Shown: positions 1 through 6,001, counted from the stretch's first letter. The stretch is DNA of 8,190 bases from Dehalococcoidia bacterium (GCA_030605045.1 JAUWBK010000045.1:1-8190); one strand, 5' to 3'. Numbers and translations are program-made. Notes: a model not told the origin generated them from the letters alone.

Positions 1-878
1 CCCTCCGCCGCGCCAGCACCAACCATGGTGTGGAACTCATCAACGAAGAGCACGCAGTTGCCCGCCGTTTTTATTTCGTCAATAACCTTCTTGACTCGTT
101 CTTCAAACTCGCCCCGGTACTTTGTCCCCGCGACCAATGAGCCCATATCCAGCGCCACTATCCGCCTTTCCTCTAATGTCTCCGGAACATCACCGGCAAC
201 GATACGGTGAGCTAGGCCTTCAACAATGGCGGTCTTGCCCACACCTGGTTCGCCAATAAGCGCTGGATTGTTCTTGGTGCGGCGGCTAAGGATTTGGATT
301 ACCCGCTCAATCTCTTTAACTCGCCCAATGACTGGGTCCAGTTTACCCGCCCGGGCGGCCGCCGTCAGGTCAACGCCCAGCTGGTCTAGAGCCGGGGTAC
401 GGCTGGCGGCGCGGGTGAGCCTGGACCGAGACACACCTTGACTGAGGATTTGAGTGGTTTCCGCGCGTGTCCGTTCCAGGGTAACCCCAAGGCTATCCAA
501 GACACCCCTGGCGGCCCCTTCTCCCTCACGTAACAGTCCTAATAGCAGATGCTCAGTGCCGATATAGTTATGGCCGAGCTGACGTGCCTCATCTATCGCT
601 AGTTCAATGACCTTCTTGGCTCTGGGAGTAAGTCCAGTTTCACCGGTGCTGGGTCTCTCCCCGCGGCTACTGATAAACTCCACCGCGGAGCGCACCTTAT
701 TCAAGCTTACCCCCAGCTTAGTCAGCACCTTGGCGGCGACTCCCTCCTCCTCTCGTGCCAGACCAAGTAGAATATGCTCCGTACCAATATAGCTGTGGTT
801 AAGTTGCCGTGCCTCTTCTTGGGCGATGGTCAGAACCCGGCGGGCTCTCTCGGAGAATTTTTCAAATCTACTGGACAT
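1..878 (-). CDS. clpC: ATP-dependent Clp protease ATP-binding subunit ClpC, N-terminal part (runs off left edge)
   Basis: ClpC is a cytoplasmic AAA+ unfoldase that unfolds substrates and feeds them to the ClpP peptidase. About 292 codons are present and the frame is open to the window edge. Two Clp_N repeats are visible, each with the Y-I-G-T-E-H signature, at about residues 8-75 and 85-150. A linker follows, then the first AAA+ module. Its Walker A is GEPGVGKT (residues 209-216) and its Walker B is VLFVDE ending at D280-E281, followed by HTMVGAGAAE. Helix-linker residues such as LDQLGVDLT fit ClpC better than ClpA. The start is the ATG at 876-878, preceded by an AGGGAGAA ribosome binding site. 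The second AAA+ domain and the C-terminus are missing only because the window ends. The 5S rRNA gene lies upstream on the same strand. ClpC rather than ClpB or ClpA is a family-level judgement from the N-domain and linker; the Clp/Hsp100 assignment is secure. Confidence 0.95.
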   Translation of the reverse strand, partial: MSSRFEKFSERARRVLTIAQEEARQLNHSYIGTEHILLGLAREEEGVAAKVLTKLGVSLNKVRSAVEFISSRGERPSTGETGLTPRAKKVIELAIDEARQLGHNYIGTEHLLLGLLREGEGAARGVLDSLGVTLERTRAETTQILSQGVSRSRLTRAASRTPALDQLGVDLTAAARAGKLDPVIGRVKEIERVIQILSRRTKNNPALIGEPGVGKTAIVEGLAHRIVAGDVPETLEERRIVALDMGSLVAGTKYRGEFEERVKKVIDEIKTAGNCVLFVDEFHTMVGAGAAE

Positions 879-914
879 TTTTCTCCCTGGAACTACCCTA
901 TTTCGTAATTACTA

Positions 915-960
915 ATTATAGTGTAAAGCAACTAAGCACAAAGGTCAAATCTGGGACAAA
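915..960 (-). promoter_or_regulatory. candidate clpC promoter with CtsR-like direct repeat
   Basis: On the minus strand a perfect TATAAT -10 hexamer lies at 915-920, about 37 bp before the clpC start codon. The hexamer 17 bp upstream (CTTTGT) is a poor -35; a better TTGACC sits 22 bp away, which is too far. On the plus strand the same stretch has GGTCAAA (943-949) and GGACAAA (954-960), resembling the heptad repeats bound by the heat-shock repressor CtsR. The spacing is 4 bp rather than the usual 3, and CtsR is mainly a Firmicutes protein, so the operator reading is speculative. The -10 element alone is reasonable. Confidence 0.35.
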
Positions 961-975
961 AATTTTAGCTGTCCC
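953..975 (-). terminator. weak hairpin between 5S rRNA and clpC
   Basis: GGGACA (953-958) and TGTCCC (970-975) form a perfect 6-bp stem around an 11-nt AT-rich loop, about 30 bp past the 3' end of the 5S gene. There is no run of T after the stem on the minus strand, only ATTTG, so it is not a classical intrinsic terminator. It could end or process the 5S transcript. It overlaps one half of the CtsR-like repeat. Confidence 0.3.
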
Positions 976-1006
976 GGAACCACTGACGGCATAACTTACT
1001 ATGAAG

Positions 1007-1129
1007 CCTCCTGGCAATGGCATATTTTCCACAAGGGGTTGCCCCCTCAGTATCGTCTGCGCTGGGGCGTTTCACTTCCGTGTTCGGGATGGGAACGGGT
1101 GGTTCCACCCCGCTCTAACCACCAGGAGA
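1007..1129 (-). rRNA. rrf: 5S ribosomal RNA
   Basis: The minus strand carries the hallmark 5S core CCCATCCCGAACACGGAAG followed by TGAAACGCC, which is loop C and its surroundings. The ends pair as helix I: CTCCTGG at the 5' end (1122-1128) with CCAGGAG at the 3' end (1008-1014). The length of about 120 nt is normal. The RNA would join the central protuberance of the 50S subunit. No 23S sequence lies upstream (higher coordinates) or downstream, so this copy is detached from the usual 23S-5S order. It has its own promoter about 50-75 bp upstream. Ends are estimated from helix I and may be off by a few bases. Confidence 0.95.
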
Positions 1130-1174
1130 CTCGCATTGCCTCCAATTAGCAAGGTAATGTTAAAGACCGAATTT

Positions 1175-1203
1175 ATCATAGCACAAGCAGGCTGAAATTA
1201 CAA
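1175..1203 (-). promoter_or_regulatory. promoter of the 5S rRNA gene
   Basis: The minus strand reads TTGTAA (1198-1203), a 17-bp spacer, then TATGAT (1175-1180) immediately preceded by TGC, giving an extended -10 element (TGCTATGAT). The predicted start is near 1168, about 40 nt before the mature 5S end. Optimal spacing and a 5/6 -10 match make this one of the best sigma-70-type promoters in the window. It supports the 5S gene being its own transcription unit, possibly reading on into clpC. Confidence 0.65.
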
Positions 1204-1250
1204 CCAGGACACGCTTTATCATTTTAACACGCTAGCCAGCACCAGAAAAG

Positions 1251-1276
1251 CTCCCTAACCTTACTAAGGTAGGGAG
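1251..1276. repeat. tight inverted repeat (hairpin)
   Basis: CTCCCTA (1251-1257) pairs with TAGGGAG (1270-1276), and CCTTA (1259-1263) with TAAGG (1265-1269), leaving one bulged A. On the minus strand the stem is followed by CTTTTC, a very short T run, which could make a weak terminator pointing toward the 5S gene. No minus-strand gene ends just upstream of it, so its role is unclear. On the plus strand nothing resembles a T tract after it. Confidence 0.5.
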
Positions 1277-1483
1277 GAGAAATGGATGAGTTACTAAAAA
1301 AAAATTTAAAGAGGTGAAAGCAAGAAATAAGCCCTACTCTCTTGACAACCTTGAAGACAAGTGATAGCGTATGGAGAGGAACTTCAGCAAATGCCAGCGC
1401 TTTAGCCCGTGATTCATCGATTGGTGTTCGTTGGTTAGGCCTTGAGATGGCTTCATCAAAAATAATCTTCTGAGGTGGTAAGA
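1277..1483. other. gene-free stretch upstream of remA
   Basis: No supported gene lies between the 5S unit and remA. In Firmicutes the gene before remA is usually yicC, but nothing here resembles its C-terminus. A minus-strand frame stays open from about 1526 to 1204 but contains no ATG, GTG or TTG start. Part of it (about 1468 to 1330) has protein-like composition, so a degraded gene is possible but unproven. A run of nine A residues lies near 1298-1306. The remA ribosome binding site GAGGTGG (1472-1478) closes the interval. Confidence 0.5.
1342..1370 (+). promoter_or_regulatory. possible promoter of remA-gmk
   Basis: A perfect TTGACA (1342-1347) is followed after exactly 17 bp by TAGCGT (1365-1370), preceded by TGA, which would be an extended -10. 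The -10 matches the consensus at only 3 of 6 positions, so the call rests on the -35, the spacing and the TG. It would give a leader of about 105 nt before remA. Confidence 0.35.
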
Positions 1484-1777
1484 ATGAGCACAGAACTGGT
1501 TCACATCGGATTTGGTAACATATTAGTTATGAATCGGGTTATTGCTATGGCTTCACCGAATTCTGCACCGACCAAACGCACTATCCAGGAATCGAAAAAC
1601 CGGGCACAACTCATTGACATGACCAATGGCAGAAGAACCAAGGTGGTCATCTTTATTGACAGTGGACATATTATTCTAGCGGCTCTTGCTCCAGAAACTA
1701 TCGCTGGCAGGCTCCAGGTAGGTCGAACAAGCTCAGGACTAAAACTAGAGCCAGACGACGAAAAAGATGAGCCGTAA
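1484..1777 (+). CDS. remA: RemA-like DNA-binding regulator (DUF370)
   Basis: This 97-residue protein matches the RemA/DUF370 family. In Bacillus subtilis RemA is a small DNA-binding protein that activates biofilm matrix genes and osmoprotection genes. Visible family features are IGFGN (8-12), N17-R18, SAPTKR (27-32), LID (43-45), NGRR (48-51), D-S-x-H-I-I (59-64) and PET (70-72). It aligns without gaps to B. subtilis RemA from memory, so the arginines at 18, 32, 50 and 51, important there, are retained. The start at 1484 is chosen over the GTG at 1475 because GAGGTGG (1472-1478) sits 5 nt before it and the family begins at this point. The acidic C-terminal tail (from about residue 80) is longer than usual and overlaps gmk. 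Outside Firmicutes the role of RemA is not established, so the target genes here are unknown. The family call is firm; the function is inferred. Confidence 0.9.
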   Translation: MSTELVHIGFGNILVMNRVIAMASPNSAPTKRTIQESKNRAQLIDMTNGRRTKVVIFIDSGHIILAALAPETIAGRLQVGRTSSGLKLEPDDEKDEP

Positions 1778-2393
1778 AAGTCAGTCTCCTCTCAACCTGC
1801 CCAAAAGACCGTTGCTCATTGTTCTCTCTGGCCCCTCAGGAGTAGGTAAAGACGCCGTTTTAACCAGAATGAGAGAATTCGGCTATCCTCTTGAATATAT
1901 TGCGACGGTAACCACACGGACTCGGCGAGCTAGTGAGAGAGACCATATCGACTACCACTTTATTTCCCCAGAAAAGTTCCAGAAGATGATTAAGCATAAC
2001 GAGTTACTGGAGTGGGCAAACGTCTATGGTAATTGGTATGGTGTACCCAAAGAACCAATCAGGCAAGCACTGGAAAGAGGGGAAGATACCATCGTCAAGG
2101 TTGACATTCAAGGCGCGGCTACCATAAAAAAAATCCTGCCTCAGGCAGTATTTATCTTCATGATGCCACCCTCAGTGGAAGAACTTGGACTGAGGCTCAA
2201 GCAGCGCCATACTGAGTCATCCTTTGACTTGGACCTACGTATCAAAATTGCCGAGGAAGAAATGAAACAACTATCCTTATTTGACTATATGGTATTTAGC
2301 CGGCGGGATGAAATTAACCGGGCAGTATCAGACATTGCCGCCATTATTGCTGCCGAGAAGTGCCGGATAACTCCAAGAGAAATTACTTTATAA
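1767..2393 (+). CDS. gmk: guanylate kinase
   Basis: Gmk phosphorylates GMP to GDP with ATP in the cytoplasm, linking purine synthesis and salvage to GTP and (p)ppGpp pools. The 208-residue length is typical. The P-loop is GPSGVGKD (22-29). The GMP-binding segment is TTRTRRASERDHIDYHFIS (49-67). YGNWYGVPK (87-95) and VKVDIQGA (110-117) match the usual GNYYGTPK and LDIDVQGA blocks, and RLKQRHTES (143-151) is the lid region. The P-loop ends in Asp rather than Ser/Thr; I recall the same GKD form in plant organellar Gmk and some bacterial homologues, so it is probably a subfamily trait. The start ATG lies inside remA, overlapping it by 11 bp, which suggests translational coupling. The upstream purine-rich GACGAAAAAG is a weak binding site. 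No rpoZ or coaBC follows, unlike in many genomes; the next gene is convergent. Confidence 0.95.
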   Translation: MSRKSQSPLNLPKRPLLIVLSGPSGVGKDAVLTRMREFGYPLEYIATVTTRTRRASERDHIDYHFISPEKFQKMIKHNELLEWANVYGNWYGVPKEPIRQALERGEDTIVKVDIQGAATIKKILPQAVFIFMMPPSVEELGLRLKQRHTESSFDLDLRIKIAEEEMKQLSLFDYMVFSRRDEINRAVSDIAAIIAAEKCRITPREITL

Positions 2394-2395
2394 GC

Positions 2396-3436
2396 CTAGA
2401 AGATTAGTTTCATTAACCAGGTAAAGAAATACCCCAGTGCCCCACAGATAGGGAAGGTCAATATCCAGGCAGCCACAATGTTACCGGCGATTCCCCAGCG
2501 TACCGCCGAAAACCGCCGGGTGGCACCCACTCCCATAACCGAGGCGGCGACGCAATGGGTGGTGCTGACCGGAATGCCAAAATGAGAGGCAGTTTCGATA
2601 ACGGAAGCGGCGGCAAGATGAGTGGTGAAGCCATGGACCGGTCTGAGGGTAGTCATCCTCATGCCCACTGTTTTAATGACCCGCCAGCCTCCCATAGCCA
2701 TCCCTGAACTGATGGCTAAGGCTGATATAACTATTACCCACCACGTGTTGGGGTCCAGCAGAGAGAGACGGTCCCACACAGCAGCAGCCTGCTCAACTTG
2801 CCCAATCCCCTTATAATAAATCACTAGTGCCATAGTGATGACACCGATAGGCATCTGGCCGTCATTCTTACCGTGGCTGTAAGCCATAAAGGCCGTACTG
2901 AGCCACTGCAACCGGCTGAAAGCACGGCGCATCTTGTCGGGCGCACTTTGCTGAAATATCCAGTATATGCCAAGCATAACCACAAAGCCGCCAGCAAGGC
3001 CGAGCAAAGGAGCGATAAGCACCGCCGCTAGAATACGCTGCATGACATGCCATACCACGGCTTCACTCCCGGCCACCGCCATCCCGGCCGCCGCCAGCCC
3101 GGCAATAAACCCGTGGTGTATGCTTATCGGCAGACCCATCCAGGTGGCGAGGGTTCCCCAGACAATAATGGAGGCTAGGGCAGCAATCAAGGTGTGATAT
3201 GAGATTACCTCTTGGATGATAATTCCCTTACCGATGGTGAGGGCTACAGCAGTGCCGGTGGCGGCACCGGCAAAATTAGCGATAACGGCGACAATTAGAG
3301 CATTCCTTGGGGAAAGAGCCCGGGTGCCAATGGCCGCGGCGATGGCATTAGCGGCATCATTGAAACCATTAACTATCCCGAAGCCAACCGCCAGAACTAT
3401 AACCAGGATAAGAAGGGCAAAAGAAGAATCAGGCAT
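2396..3436 (-). CDS. pit: PiT-family inorganic phosphate transporter
   Basis: This 346-residue integral membrane protein belongs to the PiT family (low-affinity, cation- or proton-coupled phosphate or metal-phosphate uptake). About ten hydrophobic segments are seen. The family's internal duplication shows as GFNDAANAIA (24-33) in the first half and YSHGKNDGQ (186-194) in the second. The second half keeps the canonical IPVSTTH (288-294), while the equivalent first-half site reads LPISIHH (102-108), a departure from the usual STTH/STSH. The start at 3436 overlaps the end of the DUF47 gene by 8 bp, so translation is probably coupled. The stop lies 2 bp from the convergent gmk stop, with no terminator between them. 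The pairing with DUF47 is the classical Pit accessory arrangement. Phosphate is the likely substrate, but some PiT proteins carry sulfate, which the sequence alone does not exclude. Confidence 0.92.
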   Translation of the reverse strand: MPDSSFALLILVIVLAVGFGIVNGFNDAANAIAAAIGTRALSPRNALIVAVIANFAGAATGTAVALTIGKGIIIQEVISYHTLIAALASIIVWGTLATWMGLPISIHHGFIAGLAAAGMAVAGSEAVVWHVMQRILAAVLIAPLLGLAGGFVVMLGIYWIFQQSAPDKMRRAFSRLQWLSTAFMAYSHGKNDGQMPIGVITMALVIYYKGIGQVEQAAAVWDRLSLLDPNTWWVIVISALAISSGMAMGGWRVIKTVGMRMTTLRPVHGFTTHLAAASVIETASHFGIPVSTTHCVAASVMGVGATRRFSAVRWGIAGNIVAAWILTFPICGALGYFFTWLMKLIF

Positions 3437-4058
3437 GCTTGAGCGCTACCCCTTCAAGGACATTAGCCACATCCTCACATCTGTCGGTTGCGCTCTCCAT
3501 GTGTTCATAAATTTCGCGCCATTTGATAACCTGAGCAATATCCATCGCATCATCAAAAAGCTCAGCCATTGCCGCGCGAAACACTCTGTCCGCCATATTC
3601 TCCAGCCGGTTAATCTCCACGCACTTCTCCAGAATCTTCTTTAACTCAGAATGGCGGCGCAGCCCGGAAACTGCCCTTTCTATCTCCGCCGTCGCCTCCA
3701 CGATAATACTGGCTAGTTCCTTAGCCCTCTGGCTGGGCTGCTCTATCTTATAGATAAGCATGGCATCGGCCGCGGCATGGATAAAGTCGGTCACGTCATC
3801 CATAGTATGGGCGAGTAGTGCAATATCCTCCCGGTCAAAGGGAGTGACAAAGGTGCGATGTAATTGAGCTAGAATCTGATGAGTAATGGTGTCTCCCGTG
3901 TGCTCCAGCTCAGTTATTTCAGCAACTCTTCCCCCCACGACATCCCAATTGTCAATCATATCTTTTAAAGCACGAGATACCTTGACCATATTTCGGGCGC
4001 TTTCCTCAAAAAGGTCAAAAAACTTGGTCTGTCTGGGGAGAAGGGAAAACTTAACCAT
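3429..4058 (-). CDS. DUF47 / PhoU-like Pit accessory protein
   Basis: This 209-residue cytoplasmic, all-helical protein belongs to the DUF47 family, related to PhoU, whose members sit next to PiT transporters and are thought to modulate phosphate uptake. The start MVKFSLLPRQTKFFDLFEE is diagnostic. The E-x-x-x-D motif within ELEHTGDTITHQI (about 48-60) and the later block ENMADRVFRAAM are typical of PhoU-like helical bundles and their metal-binding sites. An upstream ATG at 4088 would add ten residues, but the one at 4056-4058 is chosen because AGGAGG sits 7 nt before it and the family begins there. It is the first gene of a two-gene operon with pit, overlapping by 8 bp, driven by the promoter at 4286-4314. 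The role as regulator of the transporter is inferred from family and context. Confidence 0.9.
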   Translation of the reverse strand: MVKFSLLPRQTKFFDLFEESARNMVKVSRALKDMIDNWDVVGGRVAEITELEHTGDTITHQILAQLHRTFVTPFDREDIALLAHTMDDVTDFIHAAADAMLIYKIEQPSQRAKELASIIVEATAEIERAVSGLRRHSELKKILEKCVEINRLENMADRVFRAAMAELFDDAMDIAQVIKWREIYEHMESATDRCEDVANVLEGVALKHA

Positions 4059-4181
4059 ACTTAATCCTCCTCGGCGGGCAAAGGGCATACTTAACTAACC
4101 GGGGATTAAAAATAAGGGGGTGGGAAAAGAGGTTACCAGGTGGTTGCCATGAAGGATGAGTAAATAAGCTGAAATCGGGAA

Positions 4182-4217
4182 CGGAAAGCATAAAGCTAAA
4201 ACCAGAGAAGCTTTCCG
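4182..4217 (-). repeat. inverted repeat in the leader of the phosphate operon
   Basis: CGGAAAGC (4182-4189) and GCTTTCCG (4210-4217) form a perfect 8-bp stem around a 20-nt loop. It lies in the untranslated leader between the promoter and the DUF47 start. No T run follows, so it is not a standard terminator; RNA stability control or protein binding are possible. Confidence 0.45.
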
Positions 4218-4285
4218 CATACCTACACATGGAGGGCAAAAACTCCCGCGCTACTAAGAAACCGCTTCAACTTATCCCCACTACG

Positions 4286-4314
4286 AGTTTAGATAAGATA
4301 CAGGCAATTGTCAA
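4286..4314 (-). promoter_or_regulatory. promoter of the DUF47-pit operon
   Basis: The minus strand has a perfect TTGACA (4309-4314), a 17-bp spacer and TAAACT (4286-4291). The predicted start is near 4279, leaving a leader of about 220 nt before the DUF47 start. It begins just past the rarA stop codon, so the phosphate genes can be transcribed independently of rarA. I see no clear Pho-box repeat overlapping it. Confidence 0.65.
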
Positions 4315-4328
4315 GGCATTTTACGGCA

Positions 4329-5684
4329 TTACCCGGATTGTTCTGTTTCTTCTGGTTTCTTCTTCTGCCACCAGGCTTTAAGCCGGGTGATAACCTGCTT
4401 TTCGTAGCCCTGGTCGCTGGGAGTGTAGTATTTTTTGTCCTGAAGCGATTCGGGGAGGTTTTGTTGCTCAACGAAGTGACCGGGGTAGTCATGGGCATAT
4501 TTATAACCTTTACCGTAGTCCATGTCTTTCATTAGTGGTGTTACCGGATTGCGCAGATGCAGTGGCACTGACTCACTGGGCCCCTGTTTAACCTCTTTCT
4601 GAGCCCGGGAATACGCCTCGTACAGGGAATTACTCTTCGGGGCGGTTGCCAGGTAGACGACTGCCTCCGCCAGCGCCAGATTGCCCTCCGGTAGACCGAT
4701 GAAGTGGACGGCTTGTTGCGCCGCCATGGTGATTACCAGTGCCTGCGGGTCGGCCATACCGACGTCCTCGGAGGCAAAGCGAACTAAACGACGGGCAATA
4801 TATAAGGGGTCTTCCCCGGCTTCCAGCATCCTGGCCAGCCAGTACAAAGAGGCATCCGGGTCCGAGCCTCGCATCGACTTGTGCAGTGCGGAAATGATGT
4901 CATAGTGTTGCTCGCCATCTTTATCATAGGGCAAAGCCCGATGCTGGAGGGCATCTTCAATTGTCGGCAGTGTAATATAGCGCTTCCCGTTAGCATCAGG
5001 TGGCGTATTTACCACCGCCATTTCCAGGGTGTTGAGAGCCACTCGGGCATCATTATTGGACAGGGTGATAAGATGGCTTAACGCTTCCGGAGCCATCTCG
5101 ACATTTAGCTCACCGAGACCGCGCAGACCATCCCTTAACGCTCTCGTGATGATGACGTTGATTTCATCTTCGGTTAGTGGTTTCAACGGTAAAACCCGGC
5201 AGCGGGAGAGGAGCGGAGAGGTAACCTCGAAGGAAGGGTTTTCCGTGGTGGCCCCAATGAGAGTGATGGTGCCATCCTCAACGAAGGGCAGAACGGCATC
5301 CTGCTGCGTTTTATTGAAGCGGTGAATCTCGTCGATGAACAGGATGGTTTGCTGCAGGTTCATTTGGCGGCGTCCTTTAGCCTCTTCGATTATCCGCCGC
5401 AGGTCATTGACATTGGCACTGACCGCACTTATCGGGCTGAAGTGTGCCCCGGTGGTGTTGGCGATAATAAAAGCCAGCGTCGGCTTACCGCTGCCCGGAG
5501 GACCCCACAGAAGCATTGACGGTATCTTGCCACTTTCAATTGCCTTCCTCAGCACACGCCCTTCACCAATGAGGTGCTCCTGCCCGACAAAGGTGTGCAG
5601 GCTGGTCGGCCTCATTCTGGTGGCCAGTGGTGCCTCCTGCATTTTTTGTTCTTCACCTTGCTGTTCAAACATATCCATGTTCAT
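4329..5684 (-). CDS. rarA: replication-associated recombination ATPase RarA (MgsA/WRNIP1 family) with altered Walker A
   Basis: RarA is a cytoplasmic AAA+ ATPase, related to clamp-loader and RuvB ATPases, that acts at stalled replication forks. The 451-residue length is normal. Visible parts: LATRMRPTSLHTFVGQEHLIG (20-40), here slightly unusual for the family's RPxxLxxxxGQ entry block; Walker A GPPGSGKP (61-68); Walker B ILFIDE ending D118-E119 with IHRFNK; sensor 1 GATTENP (144-150); the arginine-finger segment LLSRCRV (158-164); and the conserved C-terminal blocks LHLRN, YKYAHDYPGH and SDQGYEK. The striking departure is proline 68 where Walker A needs Thr/Ser to coordinate magnesium. The codon is CCG, one change from the expected ACG, so a sequencing error or a recent mutation are both possible. 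The rest is intact. The start at 5684 follows AAGGTG 4 nt upstream. It stands alone, between a repeat-rich gap and the phosphate operon. Confidence 0.93.
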   Translation of the reverse strand: MNMDMFEQQGEEQKMQEAPLATRMRPTSLHTFVGQEHLIGEGRVLRKAIESGKIPSMLLWGPPGSGKPTLAFIIANTTGAHFSPISAVSANVNDLRRIIEEAKGRRQMNLQQTILFIDEIHRFNKTQQDAVLPFVEDGTITLIGATTENPSFEVTSPLLSRCRVLPLKPLTEDEINVIITRALRDGLRGLGELNVEMAPEALSHLITLSNNDARVALNTLEMAVVNTPPDANGKRYITLPTIEDALQHRALPYDKDGEQHYDIISALHKSMRGSDPDASLYWLARMLEAGEDPLYIARRLVRFASEDVGMADPQALVITMAAQQAVHFIGLPEGNLALAEAVVYLATAPKSNSLYEAYSRAQKEVKQGPSESVPLHLRNPVTPLMKDMDYGKGYKYAHDYPGHFVEQQNLPESLQDKKYYTPSDQGYEKQVITRLKAWWQKKKPEETEQSG

Positions 5685-5850
5685 AATGCACCTTCTTTAG
5701 CTTAACATAAACCGTCATCTTTCACAAGCTTTTTCATCCTCACCCCCTTTAACCCGTTAGAGTTCCCAACGGGGTTTATCTCCCTCTGGGCTACTGCGGT
5801 CACCGCAGGGGACAAGCCCCTAAGGGCAGAGCCTCTCCTTCTGCCTGATG
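5685..5850. other. gene-free region with small palindromes upstream of rarA
   Basis: No coding frame is supported here. Two short hairpins are visible: AACCCGTT (5751-5758) with AACGGGGTT (5769-5777), one base bulged, and CTGCGGT-C-ACCGCAG (5794-5808), an almost unbroken palindrome. GGGGACAAGCCCC and GCCCCTAAGGGC follow closely, so the stretch could fold extensively. It may be an eroded dispersed repeat joined to the array that follows. Confidence 0.5.
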
Positions 5851-5990
5851 TGTCATTGCGAGCCTTACTGATATGTCATTGCGAGTCTTACTGATATGTC
5901 ATTGCGAGTCTTACTGATATGTCATTGCGAGCCGAAGGCGAAGCAATCTTATCTTTTGGTTTGCTTCGTCGCTCCGCTCCTCGCAATGAC
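5851..5990. repeat. CATTGCGAG repeat array closed by an inverted copy (REP/MITE-like)
   Basis: TGTCATTGCGAG occurs at 5851, 5874, 5897 and 5920, exactly 23 bp apart, with CTTACTGATA or a one-base variant filling the first three units. The fourth copy continues differently (CCGAAGGCGAAGCAA). It then meets an inverted counterpart, TTGCTTC (5961-5967) through CTCGCAATGAC (5980-5990), so 5921-5990 forms a long imperfect hairpin. I recall related palindromes starting GTCATTGCGAG as widespread intergenic repeats in several phyla. The tandem multiplication of only the left arm is the unusual part. It is not a CRISPR: the units abut with no variable spacers. Confidence 0.85.
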
Positions 5991-6001
5991 TTTTATGCTC
6001 C

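Noticed and set aside
1314..1364. Short GTG-started frame of about 16 codons after AAAGAG upstream of remA
   Set aside because: Too short, unrecognised and overlapping a better promoter candidate; no evidence that it is translated.
3216..3644. Plus-strand 142-codon frame
   Set aside because: Antisense to pit and DUF47, both clearly conserved families; Ala/Ile/Thr-rich shadow of membrane-protein codons.
4051..4239. Minus-strand 62-codon frame in the phosphate operon leader
   Set aside because: Overlaps the DUF47 binding site and start, has no good binding site of its own and its composition is not protein-like.
4308..4535. Hydrophobic plus-strand frame (75 codons) near the end of rarA
   Set aside because: It lies antisense to the conserved C-terminus of RarA and has no convincing ribosome binding site.
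5699..5727. Promoter-like TTGTGA-17-TAAGCT upstream of rarA
   Set aside because: The -10 matches only 3 of 6 positions and the predicted start would fall on the ribosome binding site, leaving almost no leader.
5851..5931. Evenly spaced repeats considered as a CRISPR array
   Set aside because: Units are 23 bp apart with the intervening bases also nearly identical, so there are no unique spacers; no cas genes are nearby.
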